A stretch of DNA of 38,357 nt from contig JACPMB010000032.1 of NCBI GenBank assembly GCA_016186175.1, positions 1 to 38,357 of the forward strand. Direction: 5' to 3'. The notes under the pieces were generated by a model, which saw only the letters and a list, made by a program, of their open reading frames with translations, was not told the DNA's origin and searched no databases. The position numbers and the translations under genes were made by a program. The stretch's first letter is position 1, and each line of letters starts with the position of its first letter. The DNA is from Candidatus Peregrinibacteria bacterium (GTDB lineage Bacteria; Patescibacteriota; Gracilibacteria; Peribacterales; Peribacteraceae). This document shows positions 7,879 to 16,026 of this stretch, in pieces.

Positions 7879-8155
7879 CCTTATTGTGGCTGACGTTTCC
7901 AAGCAGCCAGAGGCGTGTGGTCCCGATGAGGTATTTGATAAGCTCTACTTGGATATTTTCGACGAGAATGATGCCGGACGACTCCTCGTGAAATGACACC
8001 ATACTGCACGACAAAGTTTGAAGAAATGCCGTTATGGTCGAGGTAGAAAGGCACGAGACGAATCCATCCTATTATCAACGCATTGAATAATATAGGAATT
8101 TCACATAATATCAGTCAGCCGTGCAATGCTCTTTCAGAAGCCAGCTTTATAACGT
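7879..8155. other. gene-poor interval between unknown gene and tRNA-Tyr
   Basis: About 277 bases. The only coding-like segment is a short plus-strand ORF, GTG 7886 to TGA 7996 (36 codons, acidic, reading VADVSKQPEACGPDEVFDK and so on) with no -10 box at the usual distance; it may be a gene remnant. The last 90 bases before the tRNA are AT-rich with several TATA-like words (TAATAT, CATAAT, TTATAA) that could hold the tRNA promoter. No repeat or terminator was recognised. Confidence 0.4.
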
Positions 8156-8241
8156 GGGTCGGTACCGAAGCGGTCAAACGGGCCTGACTGTAAATCAGGT
8201 GGCTTACGCCTTCGCTGGTTCGAGTCCAGCCCGGCCCACCA
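8156..8241 (+). tRNA. tRNA-Tyr (anticodon GUA)
   Basis: An 86-base class II tRNA with a long variable arm. The acceptor stem pairs GGGTCGG (8156-8162) with CCGGCCC (8231-8237) through one G-U pair. The anticodon arm is CCTGA-CTGTAAA-TCAGG with anticodon GTA, and the T arm is GCTGG-TTCGAGT-CCAGC. The discriminator base is A and the 3' CCA is encoded. GTA in a class II bacterial tRNA identifies tyrosine. Confidence 0.96.
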
Positions 8242-8272
8242 TAAACTATGAATAGAAACCAGGCGCCGCAAT

Positions 8273-9487
8273 TTATTCGTACCGAAGAGCTTCCATGGGG
8301 CTCAGCTCGGAGGCCTTTTTGGCGGGATACAGACCGAACAGAAGACCGACGCCGACCGCGACGGCAAGAGCAAGCAGGATCGCGGGGACGGAAAATGCGA
8401 ACTGGTACGCCGCAAGAAACCGCGATGCGATCACCGCGCCGATTGCGGCAGTCAGCAGCCCCCCAACTACGCCGATTACGCCGCCGGCCGTGGTCAGCAG
8501 CACCGCTTCGATCAGGAATTGCAGCAATATATCACGCTTGCGGGCCCCGACGGCTTTACGGAGGCCTATCTCGCGTGTGCGCTCCGTAACCGCGACAAGC
8601 ATGATATTCATGATCCCGACTCCCCCGACCACCAGCGAAATTGCGGCGATGGCGGTCAGGAGCGCGGTCAGAGCGAGAGACACTGTACCCAGAATGTCTG
8701 TGGCCTGCTGCGCTGAACGTACTACGAAATCGTCGTTCTTGTCGGGCTCGTCGCCGGGATTGTCAATCCGGTGACGCTGGCGGAGAAGAGTTTCGATGTC
8801 CAGCTTGGCGAGATCCGTGTTCTCCGTCGCCTGCAGCGTGACGAAATTTGCGTGCCGTCGTCCCGTCAGGATCTCCGCGACCGCGAGCGGAATGTAAACC
8901 CGATCGTCTATGGACTGGAAAAATTGAGTTCCAACCGGCTCCAGCACTCCTACAACCGTGAAGCTGTGATCAAGTACCTGGATTCGTCTGCCCAGCGGAT
9001 CCTCGTTGCCGAAAAGATCCTCTGCGGTATCCGGGCCGATTACCGCGACGAAACGCGCTCCGTTCTCATCGAGACGGTCAAGCAGTCGTCCATGCGCTGC
9101 GGAAATGCTCTGGTTTTGGAAAAAATCCGCAGTGATACCGAGCGTTTCTGGAGACCGCTCCTCTCTGCCATACCGCACGGTCCCCGTAAGCATGATAACC
9201 GGCGCAACGGTTTCGACTGTGCTCAGGCGCTTCAGTTCCTCCGCATCATTAAGAGTGAGACTGTCGGATACCGGCGGGCCGTGCTCGCGCCCAGGAATCA
9301 CGATCATGCTGCGCGCGCCGAGAGTGGATACCTGGCTCAAAATCAGCTGTTCGACGCTTGCCCCGATTGAAGTCATCAGCACGACCGAGCCGACGCCGAT
9401 TATGATCCCAAGCATAGTGAGCAGCGATCGCAGGAAGTTTGCGCCGATGCCGCGCCGGGCGATGGATAACGTATCGGAGAAGAGCAC
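8273..9487 (-). CDS. MacB-type ABC transporter permease
   Basis: A 404-residue FtsX/MacB-fold permease. It has an N-terminal membrane helix (ANFLRSLLTMLGIIIGVGSVVLM), a large extracytoplasmic MacB core domain (about residues 45-265), then three C-terminal helices: LTALLTAIAAISLVVGGVGIMNIML, VLLTTAGGVIGVVGGLL and ILLALAVAVGVGLLFGLYPA. It ends with the signature YPAKKASELSPMEALRYE. The start is a GTG at 9487. It lies 24 bases downstream of the ATPase gene and behind the adaptor gene: together these form a MacA-MacB exporter with MacB split into ATPase and permease. Such systems move peptides, lipoproteins or small molecules by mechanotransmission. In an organism without an outer membrane the substrate would simply be released outside (inference). 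Confidence 0.92.
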   Translation of the reverse strand: MLFSDTLSIARRGIGANFLRSLLTMLGIIIGVGSVVLMTSIGASVEQLILSQVSTLGARSMIVIPGREHGPPVSDSLTLNDAEELKRLSTVETVAPVIMLTGTVRYGREERSPETLGITADFFQNQSISAAHGRLLDRLDENGARFVAVIGPDTAEDLFGNEDPLGRRIQVLDHSFTVVGVLEPVGTQFFQSIDDRVYIPLAVAEILTGRRHANFVTLQATENTDLAKLDIETLLRQRHRIDNPGDEPDKNDDFVVRSAQQATDILGTVSLALTALLTAIAAISLVVGGVGIMNIMLVAVTERTREIGLRKAVGARKRDILLQFLIEAVLLTTAGGVIGVVGGLLTAAIGAVIASRFLAAYQFAFSVPAILLALAVAVGVGLLFGLYPAKKASELSPMEALRYE

Positions 9488-9492
9488 GAATG

Positions 9493-9512
9493 GTGAATTA
9501 AGAATTAAGCAT
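9493..9512. repeat. heptamer repeat between ATPase and permease
   Basis: GAATTAA occurs twice in tandem within the 24-base gap between the two transporter genes. The period is 7, as at the other heptamer arrays in this window. It occupies the place where a ribosome-binding site for the GTG start would be expected; none is visible. Confidence 0.5.
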
Positions 9513-10216
9513 TACGGACGACGCTGAACGTCGGATGCGATGCGCCCGTCTTTGATATGTATAATCCTCTGCGCAAACTGTGCGATGTCGTGCTCGTGAG
9601 TGACCAGGATGATCGTGCGCCCCGCGGAGTGGAGATTCCTGAGCGTTTCCATGACCACGGCGCCGGATGCGGAATCCAGATTGCCGGTTGGTTCGTCGGC
9701 GAATACCACGTCTGGATTCGTCACAAGAGCGCGCGCGATCGCTACACGCTGCTTCTGCCCACCGGAGAGCTGGCTGCCGTAATAGTCTTTCCGATCGGTC
9801 AGACCCACGACATGAATTGCCGCAAGAGCCAGCGGCTCGCGTTCGCTTACTTTTATGAGCGGATGATACAGGAGCGGAAGCAGCACATTGTCCAAAACCG
9901 TCGTGCGCGGTAGTAGATTGAACGCCTGGAAGACGAAACTGACACGCGTGACGCGGATGCGCGCAAGGGCGTCGTCGCGAAGTCCGCCGGTTTCCTTTCC
10001 CCTGAACAGATACGCACCGGACGTCTGGGTGTCGAGGAAGCCCAGGATGTGCATCAGAGTGGATTTGCCGGATCCTGATGGACCCATGATCGCGACAAAT
10101 TCTCCGGCATTGATCTGCATGTTTATATCGTGCAACACAGAAGTTTCGACGCCGTCGTTGAAATACGACTTGCAGAGACCCTTTGTTGCAATCAGCGGCT
10201 GTTTCCTGGAATCCAT
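9512..10216 (-). CDS. MacB-type ABC transporter ATP-binding protein
   Basis: A 234-residue ABC ATPase with every catalytic motif: Walker [11 protein letters not shown]-loop in [15 protein letters not shown], signature [15 protein letters not shown], Walker [13 protein letters not shown], and H-loop ILVTHEHD. The [16 protein letters not shown] and DEPTGNLDS wording is typical of the MacB/LolD branch. It supplies ATP hydrolysis to the adjacent permease. It is the middle gene of the adaptor-ATPase-permease operon, with its own -10 box at 10228-10233. Confidence 0.94.
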   Translation of the reverse strand: MDSRKQPLIATKGLCKSYFNDGVETSVLHDINMQINAGEFVAIMGPSGSGKSTLMHILGFLDTQTSGAYLFRGKETGGLRDDALARIRVTRVSFVFQAFNLLPRTTVLDNVLLPLLYHPLIKVSEREPLALAAIHVVGLTDRKDYYGSQLSGGQKQRVAIARALVTNPDVVFADEPTGNLDSASGAVVMETLRNLHSAGRTIILVTHEHDIAQFAQRIIHIKDGRIASDVQRRP

Positions 10217-10227
10217 AAAGTTGGCGA

Positions 10228-10233
10228 AATATA
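10228..10233 (-). promoter_or_regulatory. -10 box before the ABC ATPase gene
   Basis: TATATT on the minus strand ends 11 bases before the ATG at 10216, so a leader of only about 5 bases is expected. It may allow the ATPase and permease to be transcribed separately from the adaptor. Confidence 0.45.
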
Positions 10234-10260
10234 GTTAATCACGACTGTCACAAACTGGAA

Positions 10261-12021
10261 TTATTGCTTGATCAAAACAATGACTGTCTCCCCTTGTCGC
10301 ACTCCAGACACGATTTCAATTTCCCCGCCCTCCCCCTCCATGCCGGTAATGACGGCACGATCCTCAACCTCGCCATCATCCGTGAGAATGCGGACGATCC
10401 TGCCGCCTGATCCGGACGCAGGTTCCAGGACGGCCCGCGAAGGAATCGAAATCACATCCGCCCGCGTGCCTGTGATTATTTCCGCGTCCCCCGTCATTCC
10501 GATTTTTACATCTCCGGCGGGATGCACAAAGTCCAGGCGAACGCGATACTTGGAAACTCCCTCCTTATCCGTCGCAGCTGAGGCGATGTCTCCGGCGCGC
10601 AGTTGGAAGACTGCATCGCGGAACGCATCGAGTTCGATGCTGCCGGACTGGGCAAGTTGGACTTTCGGTATATCTATTTCCGAAACGAACATTTCCACGC
10701 GATACGGCGATTCTCCAAGCAGCGTGATTGCCGCGCCGGAGGGAGTGGATTCGCCGATGCGGACATTAACGTGCGTGATCGCCCCGCTGACAGGCGCAGT
10801 AAGGATCGTGTCGGCGTAATCCGCCCTGGACCGCGCAAGATTGGCGGAAGACTGGCGTACCCTTGCGCGGGCTGCGTCAATGTCTGTCTGGCGCGCGCCA
10901 GCTTTTTTGAGCCGCAATTGCGCGTCTCCTGAGCGGACTGCGGCTTCGTAAGTCATAATATCGGTCTCAGCCTTGTCTCGAACGCCCTGCTGCGAAATGA
11001 CAGCGGTGCTCTGAGCGGAAATCTTGCTTTCAAATCCGGCGAAGGCGTTCTGCAATGACGCCAGCTCCGAGGAAAGCGCTGCAGCGGCATCCTGAATCTT
11101 GCTGCGATTGGACGCGATTGACGTCTTTATGCCCTCCCGCACCGTGGAATCAATGTATTGAGTTTCATGCAGCGACGAGATCAGCGCGAACAGCGAATCA
11201 ATGACTGCCCCTGCGGATTCCGCGGCGGTTCCGGCCGAAATGAGAGCTCCGGCTGTATCCTGATAATCCCCCGCTGCTGCCGCGGCCCGGCGCGCGGAGG
11301 CAATCGCATCGGAAGCGTACTGTCTGCGAATGTCAATCATTCTCAAAATATCAGGATCGTTTCTGGCGAACGCGTCGCCTACGTCCGTCCGGCTTATAAC
11401 GTCAGATACGGTGGCAAGCGCATTTTCCGCTGAAGTGAGCTGCTCGTTGATTGCGCTGACTGACGTCGCGACATGCCCCGAGAGCACCACACCGGCTTCC
11501 TGACGCAGAACCTCCAATTGAGTTTCTGATTGCCGGATATTCTCCTCGGCCGACAAAAGCGCCTGCCGCGCCGACAGCAGAGCGGCGCGCTTGTTCTGCA
11601 AGTCCGCTTCCGCAATGGCAATGTCCTCCGGCCGTGTCCCTTCCTCCAACGCGCGAAGCTCCGCCTGCGCCGATTGCAAAGCGGCCGATTGTGATGCAAT
11701 ACCGGCTTCCAGACCCTGCGCCTTAAGTTGCGCGAGCCGCTGGCCAGCGGACACGCGGTCGCCCTCGCGGACAAAGACCTGCCGGATAATGCCGGATACG
11801 GCGAAACGCAATTCCAGATCGCGTTCCGAAATCACAGTCCCAACAGCCTCTACGGTCTGCCTCAGATCGCCGCGCTTTGCTTGCGCCGTGACATATTCGG
11901 GTTGCTCCGGCCGCATTGCGCGGGCAAAGCCAAATCCGGCAAGGACTAATAGAACGACTCCGGCGGTCGCTTTCTTCTTGTGCCGTTTGCACCGGGCCAG
12001 GATCGTAGAGAATAGAAGCAT
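10261..12021 (-). CDS. MacA/HlyD-family membrane-fusion (adaptor) protein
   Basis: A 586-residue efflux adaptor that links the ABC exporter to the outside. It has an N-terminal membrane helix (ATAGVVLLVLAGFGFARAM), a split biotinyl-lipoyl domain (VEAVGTVISERDLELRFAVSG / DTILTAPVSGAITHVNVRIG), and a very long alpha-helical hairpin between the halves (about residues 90-370, Ala/Gln/Glu-rich). A beta-barrel and membrane-proximal domain end with SGVRQGETVIVLIKQ. The hairpin is considerably longer than in E. coli MacA (371 residues in total). ATG 12021 is chosen because MLLFSTILARCKRHKKK gives a sensible basic anchor and a -10 box lies just upstream; an in-frame extension to 12288 would overlap the neighbouring reductase gene. 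In a monoderm cell the hairpin may contact the cell wall or an extracellular partner (inference). Confidence 0.9.
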   Translation of the reverse strand: MLLFSTILARCKRHKKKATAGVVLLVLAGFGFARAMRPEQPEYVTAQAKRGDLRQTVEAVGTVISERDLELRFAVSGIIRQVFVREGDRVSAGQRLAQLKAQGLEAGIASQSAALQSAQAELRALEEGTRPEDIAIAEADLQNKRAALLSARQALLSAEENIRQSETQLEVLRQEAGVVLSGHVATSVSAINEQLTSAENALATVSDVISRTDVGDAFARNDPDILRMIDIRRQYASDAIASARRAAAAAGDYQDTAGALISAGTAAESAGAVIDSLFALISSLHETQYIDSTVREGIKTSIASNRSKIQDAAAALSSELASLQNAFAGFESKISAQSTAVISQQGVRDKAETDIMTYEAAVRSGDAQLRLKKAGARQTDIDAARARVRQSSANLARSRADYADTILTAPVSGAITHVNVRIGESTPSGAAITLLGESPYRVEMFVSEIDIPKVQLAQSGSIELDAFRDAVFQLRAGDIASAATDKEGVSKYRVRLDFVHPAGDVKIGMTGDAEIITGTRADVISIPSRAVLEPASGSGGRIVRILTDDGEVEDRAVITGMEGEGGEIEIVSGVRQGETVIVLIKQ

Positions 12022-12033
12022 GATAAGTTCTGG

Positions 12034-12039
12034 AGAGTA
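12034..12039 (-). promoter_or_regulatory. -10-like box of the exporter operon
   Basis: TACTCT on the minus strand ends 12 bases before the adaptor ATG at 12021. Weak match, but consistent with the short leaders seen elsewhere. Confidence 0.35.
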
Positions 12040-12103
12040 CGCTTCTGCAAGCCGAAAAACAAGGGAGCTAACGAGCGTGCAAGCACTTATGAATAATAAA
12101 TCA

Positions 12104-12925
12104 TCAGCTGTTTCGCAGCGCGTTAAGCGCCTCGCGCACCGCCTCTTCCACTGGACGCAGCGCCACCCCCTCCCCAATAAGCTTCGCGGTGGAGAGGACG
12201 CAATTGCTCCTGCCCGCCCGCACGACCGTGGGGAGCGAATCGAGCGTGAGACGCTCGCAGTGGTGCGCCTGATCCACGATTTCCGCATACAGCCGCATGA
12301 TCCGGTACGGCGAGATTACGCCGGGGTTCACTACGTTGTAGGTGCCGGTTTTCCTCTTATGGATGAGCTGCGCTGCGACTGCGAAGAAATCCGGCAGGTA
12401 CGTGATGGAATTTTCGGCGTCCAGAACTTTTGGGTACTTCACGAGCTTCATAATCAGATTTCTCTCCGACCGCGACCGGTCGAACGGCATGCGGATTCTC
12501 AAATTCAAAACCGGAAAATCCCTCATCGCCTGGTCGCTCCAAATTTTTGTCCGCGCATAGAAACTTCCGAAAAAGTTTGGCGGATCATCTTCCGTAGATC
12601 CTATGCCTCCTTTGCCTCCTTCGTAAATACACCCCGAACTCATGTGCACGAGATAAATATTCCGCACAAGGCACTCTTCAAGGAGAATAAGCGGCCCCGT
12701 GACGTTGGCGCGAAGCGTCTCCATCTTGTGCGTCTCGCACCAGTCAACATTTGGCCGGCCGGTTTTCCCGGCGCAGTTAATGACAACATCCGGCTTGTCA
12801 GAATCCAAAAATCCGATGACAGCGCGGCGGTCCGCGATGTCAATTTTCGGCTTGATGGAGCCAGGATATAGATGGGAAAATTGTGCTCCGATGTAGCCCG
12901 TTGAGCCGAGAATGGCCGCCTTCAT
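12104..12925 (-). CDS. RmlD-like NAD(P)-dependent sugar-nucleotide reductase
   Basis: A 273-residue short-chain (extended SDR) enzyme. The N-terminal Rossmann motif is ILGSTGYIG, followed by PDVVINCAGKTGRPNVDWCE, HMSSGCIYEG and the catalytic YxxxK as YARTK. This resembles RmlD (dTDP-4-dehydrorhamnose reductase) and the related epimerase/reductases, which finish deoxysugar nucleotides for cell-surface glycans. The substrate cannot be told from sequence, and no other rhamnose gene is in view. The ATG at 12925 (MKAAILGSTGY) starts exactly at the Rossmann strand and has a -10 box 6 bases upstream, so the 28-residue in-frame extension is rejected. It is transcribed divergently from ftsK. Confidence 0.82.
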   Translation of the reverse strand: MKAAILGSTGYIGAQFSHLYPGSIKPKIDIADRRAVIGFLDSDKPDVVINCAGKTGRPNVDWCETHKMETLRANVTGPLILLEECLVRNIYLVHMSSGCIYEGGKGGIGSTEDDPPNFFGSFYARTKIWSDQAMRDFPVLNLRIRMPFDRSRSERNLIMKLVKYPKVLDAENSITYLPDFFAVAAQLIHKRKTGTYNVVNPGVISPYRIMRLYAEIVDQAHHCERLTLDSLPTVVRAGRSNCVLSTAKLIGEGVALRPVEEAVREALNALRNS

Positions 12926-12931
12926 ATTGAC

Positions 12932-12937
12932 AGGATA
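12932..12937 (-). promoter_or_regulatory. -10 box, leaderless promoter of the reductase gene
   Basis: TATCCT on the minus strand ends 6 bases before the ATG at 12925. It lies back to back with the ftsK promoter. Confidence 0.5.
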
Positions 12938-12988
12938 CCGGAAGCATGCGGGCAAAATTAAGCCATTACGGAAACACTCACATTGGGC

Positions 12989-12994
12989 TACAAT
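12989..12994 (+). promoter_or_regulatory. ftsK -10 box, leaderless promoter
   Basis: TACAAT ends 8 bases before ATG 13003. A weak -35-like TTACGG lies 17 bases further upstream. Confidence 0.6.
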
Positions 12995-13002
12995 GGCATT
13001 CG

Positions 13003-15252
13003 ATGCCAAAAGCCCGCCGCAAAGCCAGGCGCAAAGTTAAAAAAGACAATCGTCTCTCGCTGAAGCCAGGAACACGCAGCGCCATCAGCGGCATCATTCA
13101 GATAGGCGCAGGCGTGCTTCTGATTCTCGTTCTGCAGCAGAAGGCCGGGCTGGCCGGAGACGCCCTTCGCGCGTTCCTGACTTTCTTTTTCGGCGGCTAC
13201 GGCCTCATTTTCCCGGCGTTCCTGATACTTTCAGGCGCGTTTCACGCCGTATTTTCGAGCGGCAGGATGGAAACCAAACGCTCGCTGGGGCTCGTGCTTT
13301 GCGCGCTGGCATTTCTTGGTCTGATGCACATCCGCGCCCCTCTCGAAGAAATCGGCCCTTTGAGAGAAGAGCTCGCCGGAGCAATCGGATTTATGATGAG
13401 CCTGCCGTTCCTGCTTTTCTTCAGCCGCGCGGTGGGGTACGTAGTACTCGGAAGTGTGTTCCTGATCGGATTGCTTATAAGTTTCGAGCCGATTGTCCAT
13501 GCGGCGGCGGCGAGACTGCGTGGTGGCATAGCGATGAAAGAAAAGAAGCGCCAGCATACGGTTTCCGTCAAAGAGGAAGTCGAGGACAAGGACGATGATG
13601 AAGACGCTGATAATGAAGAAAATACGGATGAAACGGAGGACCTGGTGGAGCGCGACGAAGACGCGCCGGAACTCAACATCGTCCGGCCCGTGTTCGCCCA
13701 GAACCTGGTTAAAGACGTCGCGCAGGAAACAATCAAAAGAGCATCGAAGGCAAAAAAAATGGATGACGTCCTCGAAATGAAGGACACCCGGTACGAAGAG
13801 TGGACTTTCCCGTCGTACGATCTGCTGGATAAGGGACACAGCCAGCTGCTTGTGGATGACGAGGAACTCAAACGGCAAGCCAGACTGATAGAGGAAAAGC
13901 TGCTGGAATTTGAAATAGAAGTGACAATCAAAGACGCCCGTCCGGGACCGACTGTGACGCAGTTCACATTACAACCGTCGGAGGGCGTGAAACTCAGTAA
14001 AATCGGCGCGCTGAAAGACGATCTGGCGCTCGCGCTAGCCGCCCCGAGCCTGCGCATCGAAGCGCCGATACCCGGCAAGTCACTGGTGGGAATTGAGATG
14101 CCGAATACGAGGCGCACAATAGTACATCAACGGGAGATTCTCGAAAGTCCGCAATTCGTCCAAAGCGAATCCTCGCTGACGCTTCCTCTCGGACGCGACG
14201 TGTCGGGAGACGCGGTAGTCGCCGAACTGGACAGCATGCCGCACCTTCTTCTTGCCGGAGCGACCGGATCCGGCAAATCGGTCTGCATGAACACATTCCT
14301 GACCTCCCTTCTGTTCCAGAATGCGCCGCACGAGCTCAAATTGATTCTGATTGACCCAAAACGCGTCGAGCTTATGCCGTATGACGGCATCCCGCATTTG
14401 CTTACCCCCGTGATTACCGAAGCGGAGAAGGCGCTACAGGCGCTGAGATGGGCGGTCGCAGAAATGGGCCGCCGGCTCCATCGCTTTTCGGAGAACGGCG
14501 TGCGCAATTTGAACGAGTACAACGAAAAACAATCGGATGAGCAGACGAAGCTGCCTCGGATCGTAGTCGTCGTTGACGAACTCGCGGACCTGATGATGCG
14601 GCAATATCGCAAAGACACCGAAATGATGATCGCGCGCATAGCGCAGATGGCAAGAGCTGTTGGCATGCATTTGATAATCGCGACGCAGAGGCCGTCGGTG
14701 GACGTCATAACCGGGCTAATCAAGGCAAACATCCCGACACGCATAGCTTTCCGAGTCGTCTCCGCGGTTGATTCGAGAACAATCATAGACGGAATAGGCG
14801 CCGAAGATCTGCTCGGAATGGGCGACATGCTTTACATGACCGCCACCACGCCGAAGCCGTTGCGCATTCAGGGCATCTTCACCTCCACGCAGGAAGTCAG
14901 TCGGGTTATAAACGCCGTGAAGATCGCCGGCGGCGGCAAACTAACGGAGCAGATAGGATTGAGCGATGACACGGAAAGCGAGGACGCCAGGGATAGCGAC
15001 AACAGCGCGACTGCCGTCATAGGCCATATTGATCTGGAAGCCGACGACAACGGCGGAGACGACCTGTTTTTCGAGGCCGTGCGAGTTGTGCAGGAATATG
15101 GCAAGGCTTCCGCCTCGCTCCTTCAACGGCAACTGAAGGTGGGTTACGCGAGGGCCGCCCGCCTTCTTGATATTATGGAAGAGAAAGGATTGATCGGCCC
15201 GGTGGACGGAGCCAAACCGCGCAAGGTATATACGGAGAGGATAGCCGCATGA
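13003..15252 (+). CDS. ftsK: DNA translocase FtsK/SpoIIIE
   Basis: A 749-residue septal DNA pump that moves chromosome ends out of the closing septum. A very basic N-terminus (MPKARRKARRKVKK) precedes four membrane helices up to about residue 170. An acidic linker follows (DDDEDADNEENTDETED). The alpha domain contains DARPGPTVTQFTLQPSEGVKLSKI. The RecA-like motor has Walker A AGATGSGKS (about residue 418) and Walker B VVVVDELADLMM (about 525), then IATQRPSVDVITGLIKANIPTRIAF. The C-terminal gamma winged helix (about 690-745, SASLLQRQLKVGYARAARL) reads KOPS-like sites. The ATG at 13003 is preferred over 12946 because of the -10 box between them and the basic start. rdgB begins 25 bases after the stop. 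Confidence 0.96.
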   Translation: MPKARRKARRKVKKDNRLSLKPGTRSAISGIIQIGAGVLLILVLQQKAGLAGDALRAFLTFFFGGYGLIFPAFLILSGAFHAVFSSGRMETKRSLGLVLCALAFLGLMHIRAPLEEIGPLREELAGAIGFMMSLPFLLFFSRAVGYVVLGSVFLIGLLISFEPIVHAAAARLRGGIAMKEKKRQHTVSVKEEVEDKDDDEDADNEENTDETEDLVERDEDAPELNIVRPVFAQNLVKDVAQETIKRASKAKKMDDVLEMKDTRYEEWTFPSYDLLDKGHSQLLVDDEELKRQARLIEEKLLEFEIEVTIKDARPGPTVTQFTLQPSEGVKLSKIGALKDDLALALAAPSLRIEAPIPGKSLVGIEMPNTRRTIVHQREILESPQFVQSESSLTLPLGRDVSGDAVVAELDSMPHLLLAGATGSGKSVCMNTFLTSLLFQNAPHELKLILIDPKRVELMPYDGIPHLLTPVITEAEKALQALRWAVAEMGRRLHRFSENGVRNLNEYNEKQSDEQTKLPRIVVVVDELADLMMRQYRKDTEMMIARIAQMARAVGMHLIIATQRPSVDVITGLIKANIPTRIAFRVVSAVDSRTIIDGIGAEDLLGMGDMLYMTATTPKPLRIQGIFTSTQEVSRVINAVKIAGGGKLTEQIGLSDDTESEDARDSDNSATAVIGHIDLEADDNGGDDLFFEAVRVVQEYGKASASLLQRQLKVGYARAARLLDIMEEKGLIGPVDGAKPRKVYTERIAA

Positions 15253-15265
15253 CCGCACGCGCAGT

Positions 15266-15271
15266 TAATAT
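15266..15271 (+). promoter_or_regulatory. rdgB -10 box, leaderless promoter
   Basis: TAATAT ends 6 bases before the ATT at 15278, the position where other genes in this window have ATG. It helps decide the unusual start codon. Confidence 0.5.
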
Positions 15272-15277
15272 GATGTC

Positions 15278-15874
15278 ATTCAACTTCTGCTTGCCACCAC
15301 CAACACAGGCAAACTTGCCGAAATGCGCGAGTCGCTTGACGGCCTCGGATTCGAGCTGCTTAGCGTCGCCGACATCAAGGCGGCAGAATCGCCGCCGGAA
15401 ACCCGGGATACTTTCGCCGGGAACGCCGCGCAGAAAGCACATCATTACTTCTCTGAGACCGGGCTGCCGACTGTCGCAGATGACTCGGGAATCATTGTGG
15501 AAGCGCTGGCAGGAGAATTGGGGGTCCGCACGCGCCGATGGGGCGCCGGGCCCCTTGCAAACGACGAGGAATGGATTGAGTATTTCCTAAAACGCATGAG
15601 TAACGCGGGAAACAGGCGCGCTCGTTTTGTGTGCTCAATCGCACATATTGACCGCGCATCGCGTCTGCACCTGTTTAAAGGAATATGCGAAGGAACTATC
15701 ACCGAAAAACTCGAATCAGATTATTTGCCAGGTCTGCCCATATCCGCATGCTTTCGCCCGGATGGGGGAAAATGCGTATTTTCAGCCCTTTCTCCTGAAC
15801 AAAAGAATAGATCAAGCCATCGCGGAAAAGCACTCGGGCTTCTGCGGGAATTTTTGCAGAAACGGCCTCTATGA
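15278..15874 (+). CDS. rdgB: XTP/dITP diphosphatase (RdgB/HAM1), predicted ATT start
   Basis: A 198-residue house-cleaning enzyme that hydrolyses XTP, dITP and ITP to monophosphates so that deaminated purines stay out of DNA. The N-terminus reads QLLLATTNTGKLAEM, the canonical substrate-binding TxNxGK. FAGNAAQKAHHY and the catalytic VADDSGIIVEAL follow, and the C-terminal part has SHRGKAL. The frame has an in-frame TAA just upstream, and no ATG, GTG or TTG exists before the conserved strand. The first ATG (15323) would delete TTNTGK. ATT at 15278 is the codon that gives the full family N-terminus, and a -10 TAATAT ends 6 bases before it. ATT starts are rare (E. coli infC is the known case). 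CTG codons at 15287-15293 are less likely alternatives. Confidence 0.82.
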   Translation: MQLLLATTNTGKLAEMRESLDGLGFELLSVADIKAAESPPETRDTFAGNAAQKAHHYFSETGLPTVADDSGIIVEALAGELGVRTRRWGAGPLANDEEWIEYFLKRMSNAGNRRARFVCSIAHIDRASRLHLFKGICEGTITEKLESDYLPGLPISACFRPDGGKCVFSALSPEQKNRSSHRGKALGLLREFLQKRPL

Positions 15875-15893
15875 CTCATGATGCCGCAAGGAC

Positions 15894-15986
15894 ATGCACA
15901 GATTGGCCTTGTCTGCGGCTCTGGCAATTGTATTTGCAACGACAGCGCGAGCCGAACGTGGCGACGCCGGCAGGACTTTTGAATAA
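15894..15986 (+). CDS. possible 30-residue secreted peptide or gene remnant
   Basis: A short frame lying between rdgB and the helicase gene. MHRLALSAALAIVFATTARA looks like a complete signal peptide with an Ala-Arg-Ala cleavage site, followed by only about ten residues (ERGDAGRTFE). It may be a tiny secreted peptide or the stump of a lost exported protein. No convincing -10 box is at the usual spacing. Low confidence. Confidence 0.25.
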   Translation: MHRLALSAALAIVFATTARAERGDAGRTFE

Positions 15987-15998
15987 TGTTTGTGATCG

Positions 15999-16026
15999 TG
16001 TTTTTTCCTTTATAAAGGAGAAAAAT
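15999..16026. repeat. AT-rich palindrome at the helicase stop codon
   Basis: CCTTTATAAAGG (16007-16018) is a perfect 12-base palindrome flanked by T-run and A-run arms. The TAA stop of the helicase gene lies inside it. It could act as a weak bidirectional terminator for rdgB and the helicase gene, but no T-run sits in the proper downstream position on either strand. Confidence 0.3.

Noticed and set aside
7886-7996. A 36-codon acidic ORF as a genuine gene.
   Set aside because: No -10 box at the usual distance, and short; noted only as a possible remnant.
11591-12871. A 426-codon open frame on the plus strand.
   Set aside because: It lies antisense to the adaptor and reductase genes, which have clear motifs; its translation is Arg/Ala/Ser-rich without any domain. 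A shadow of GC-rich coding DNA.
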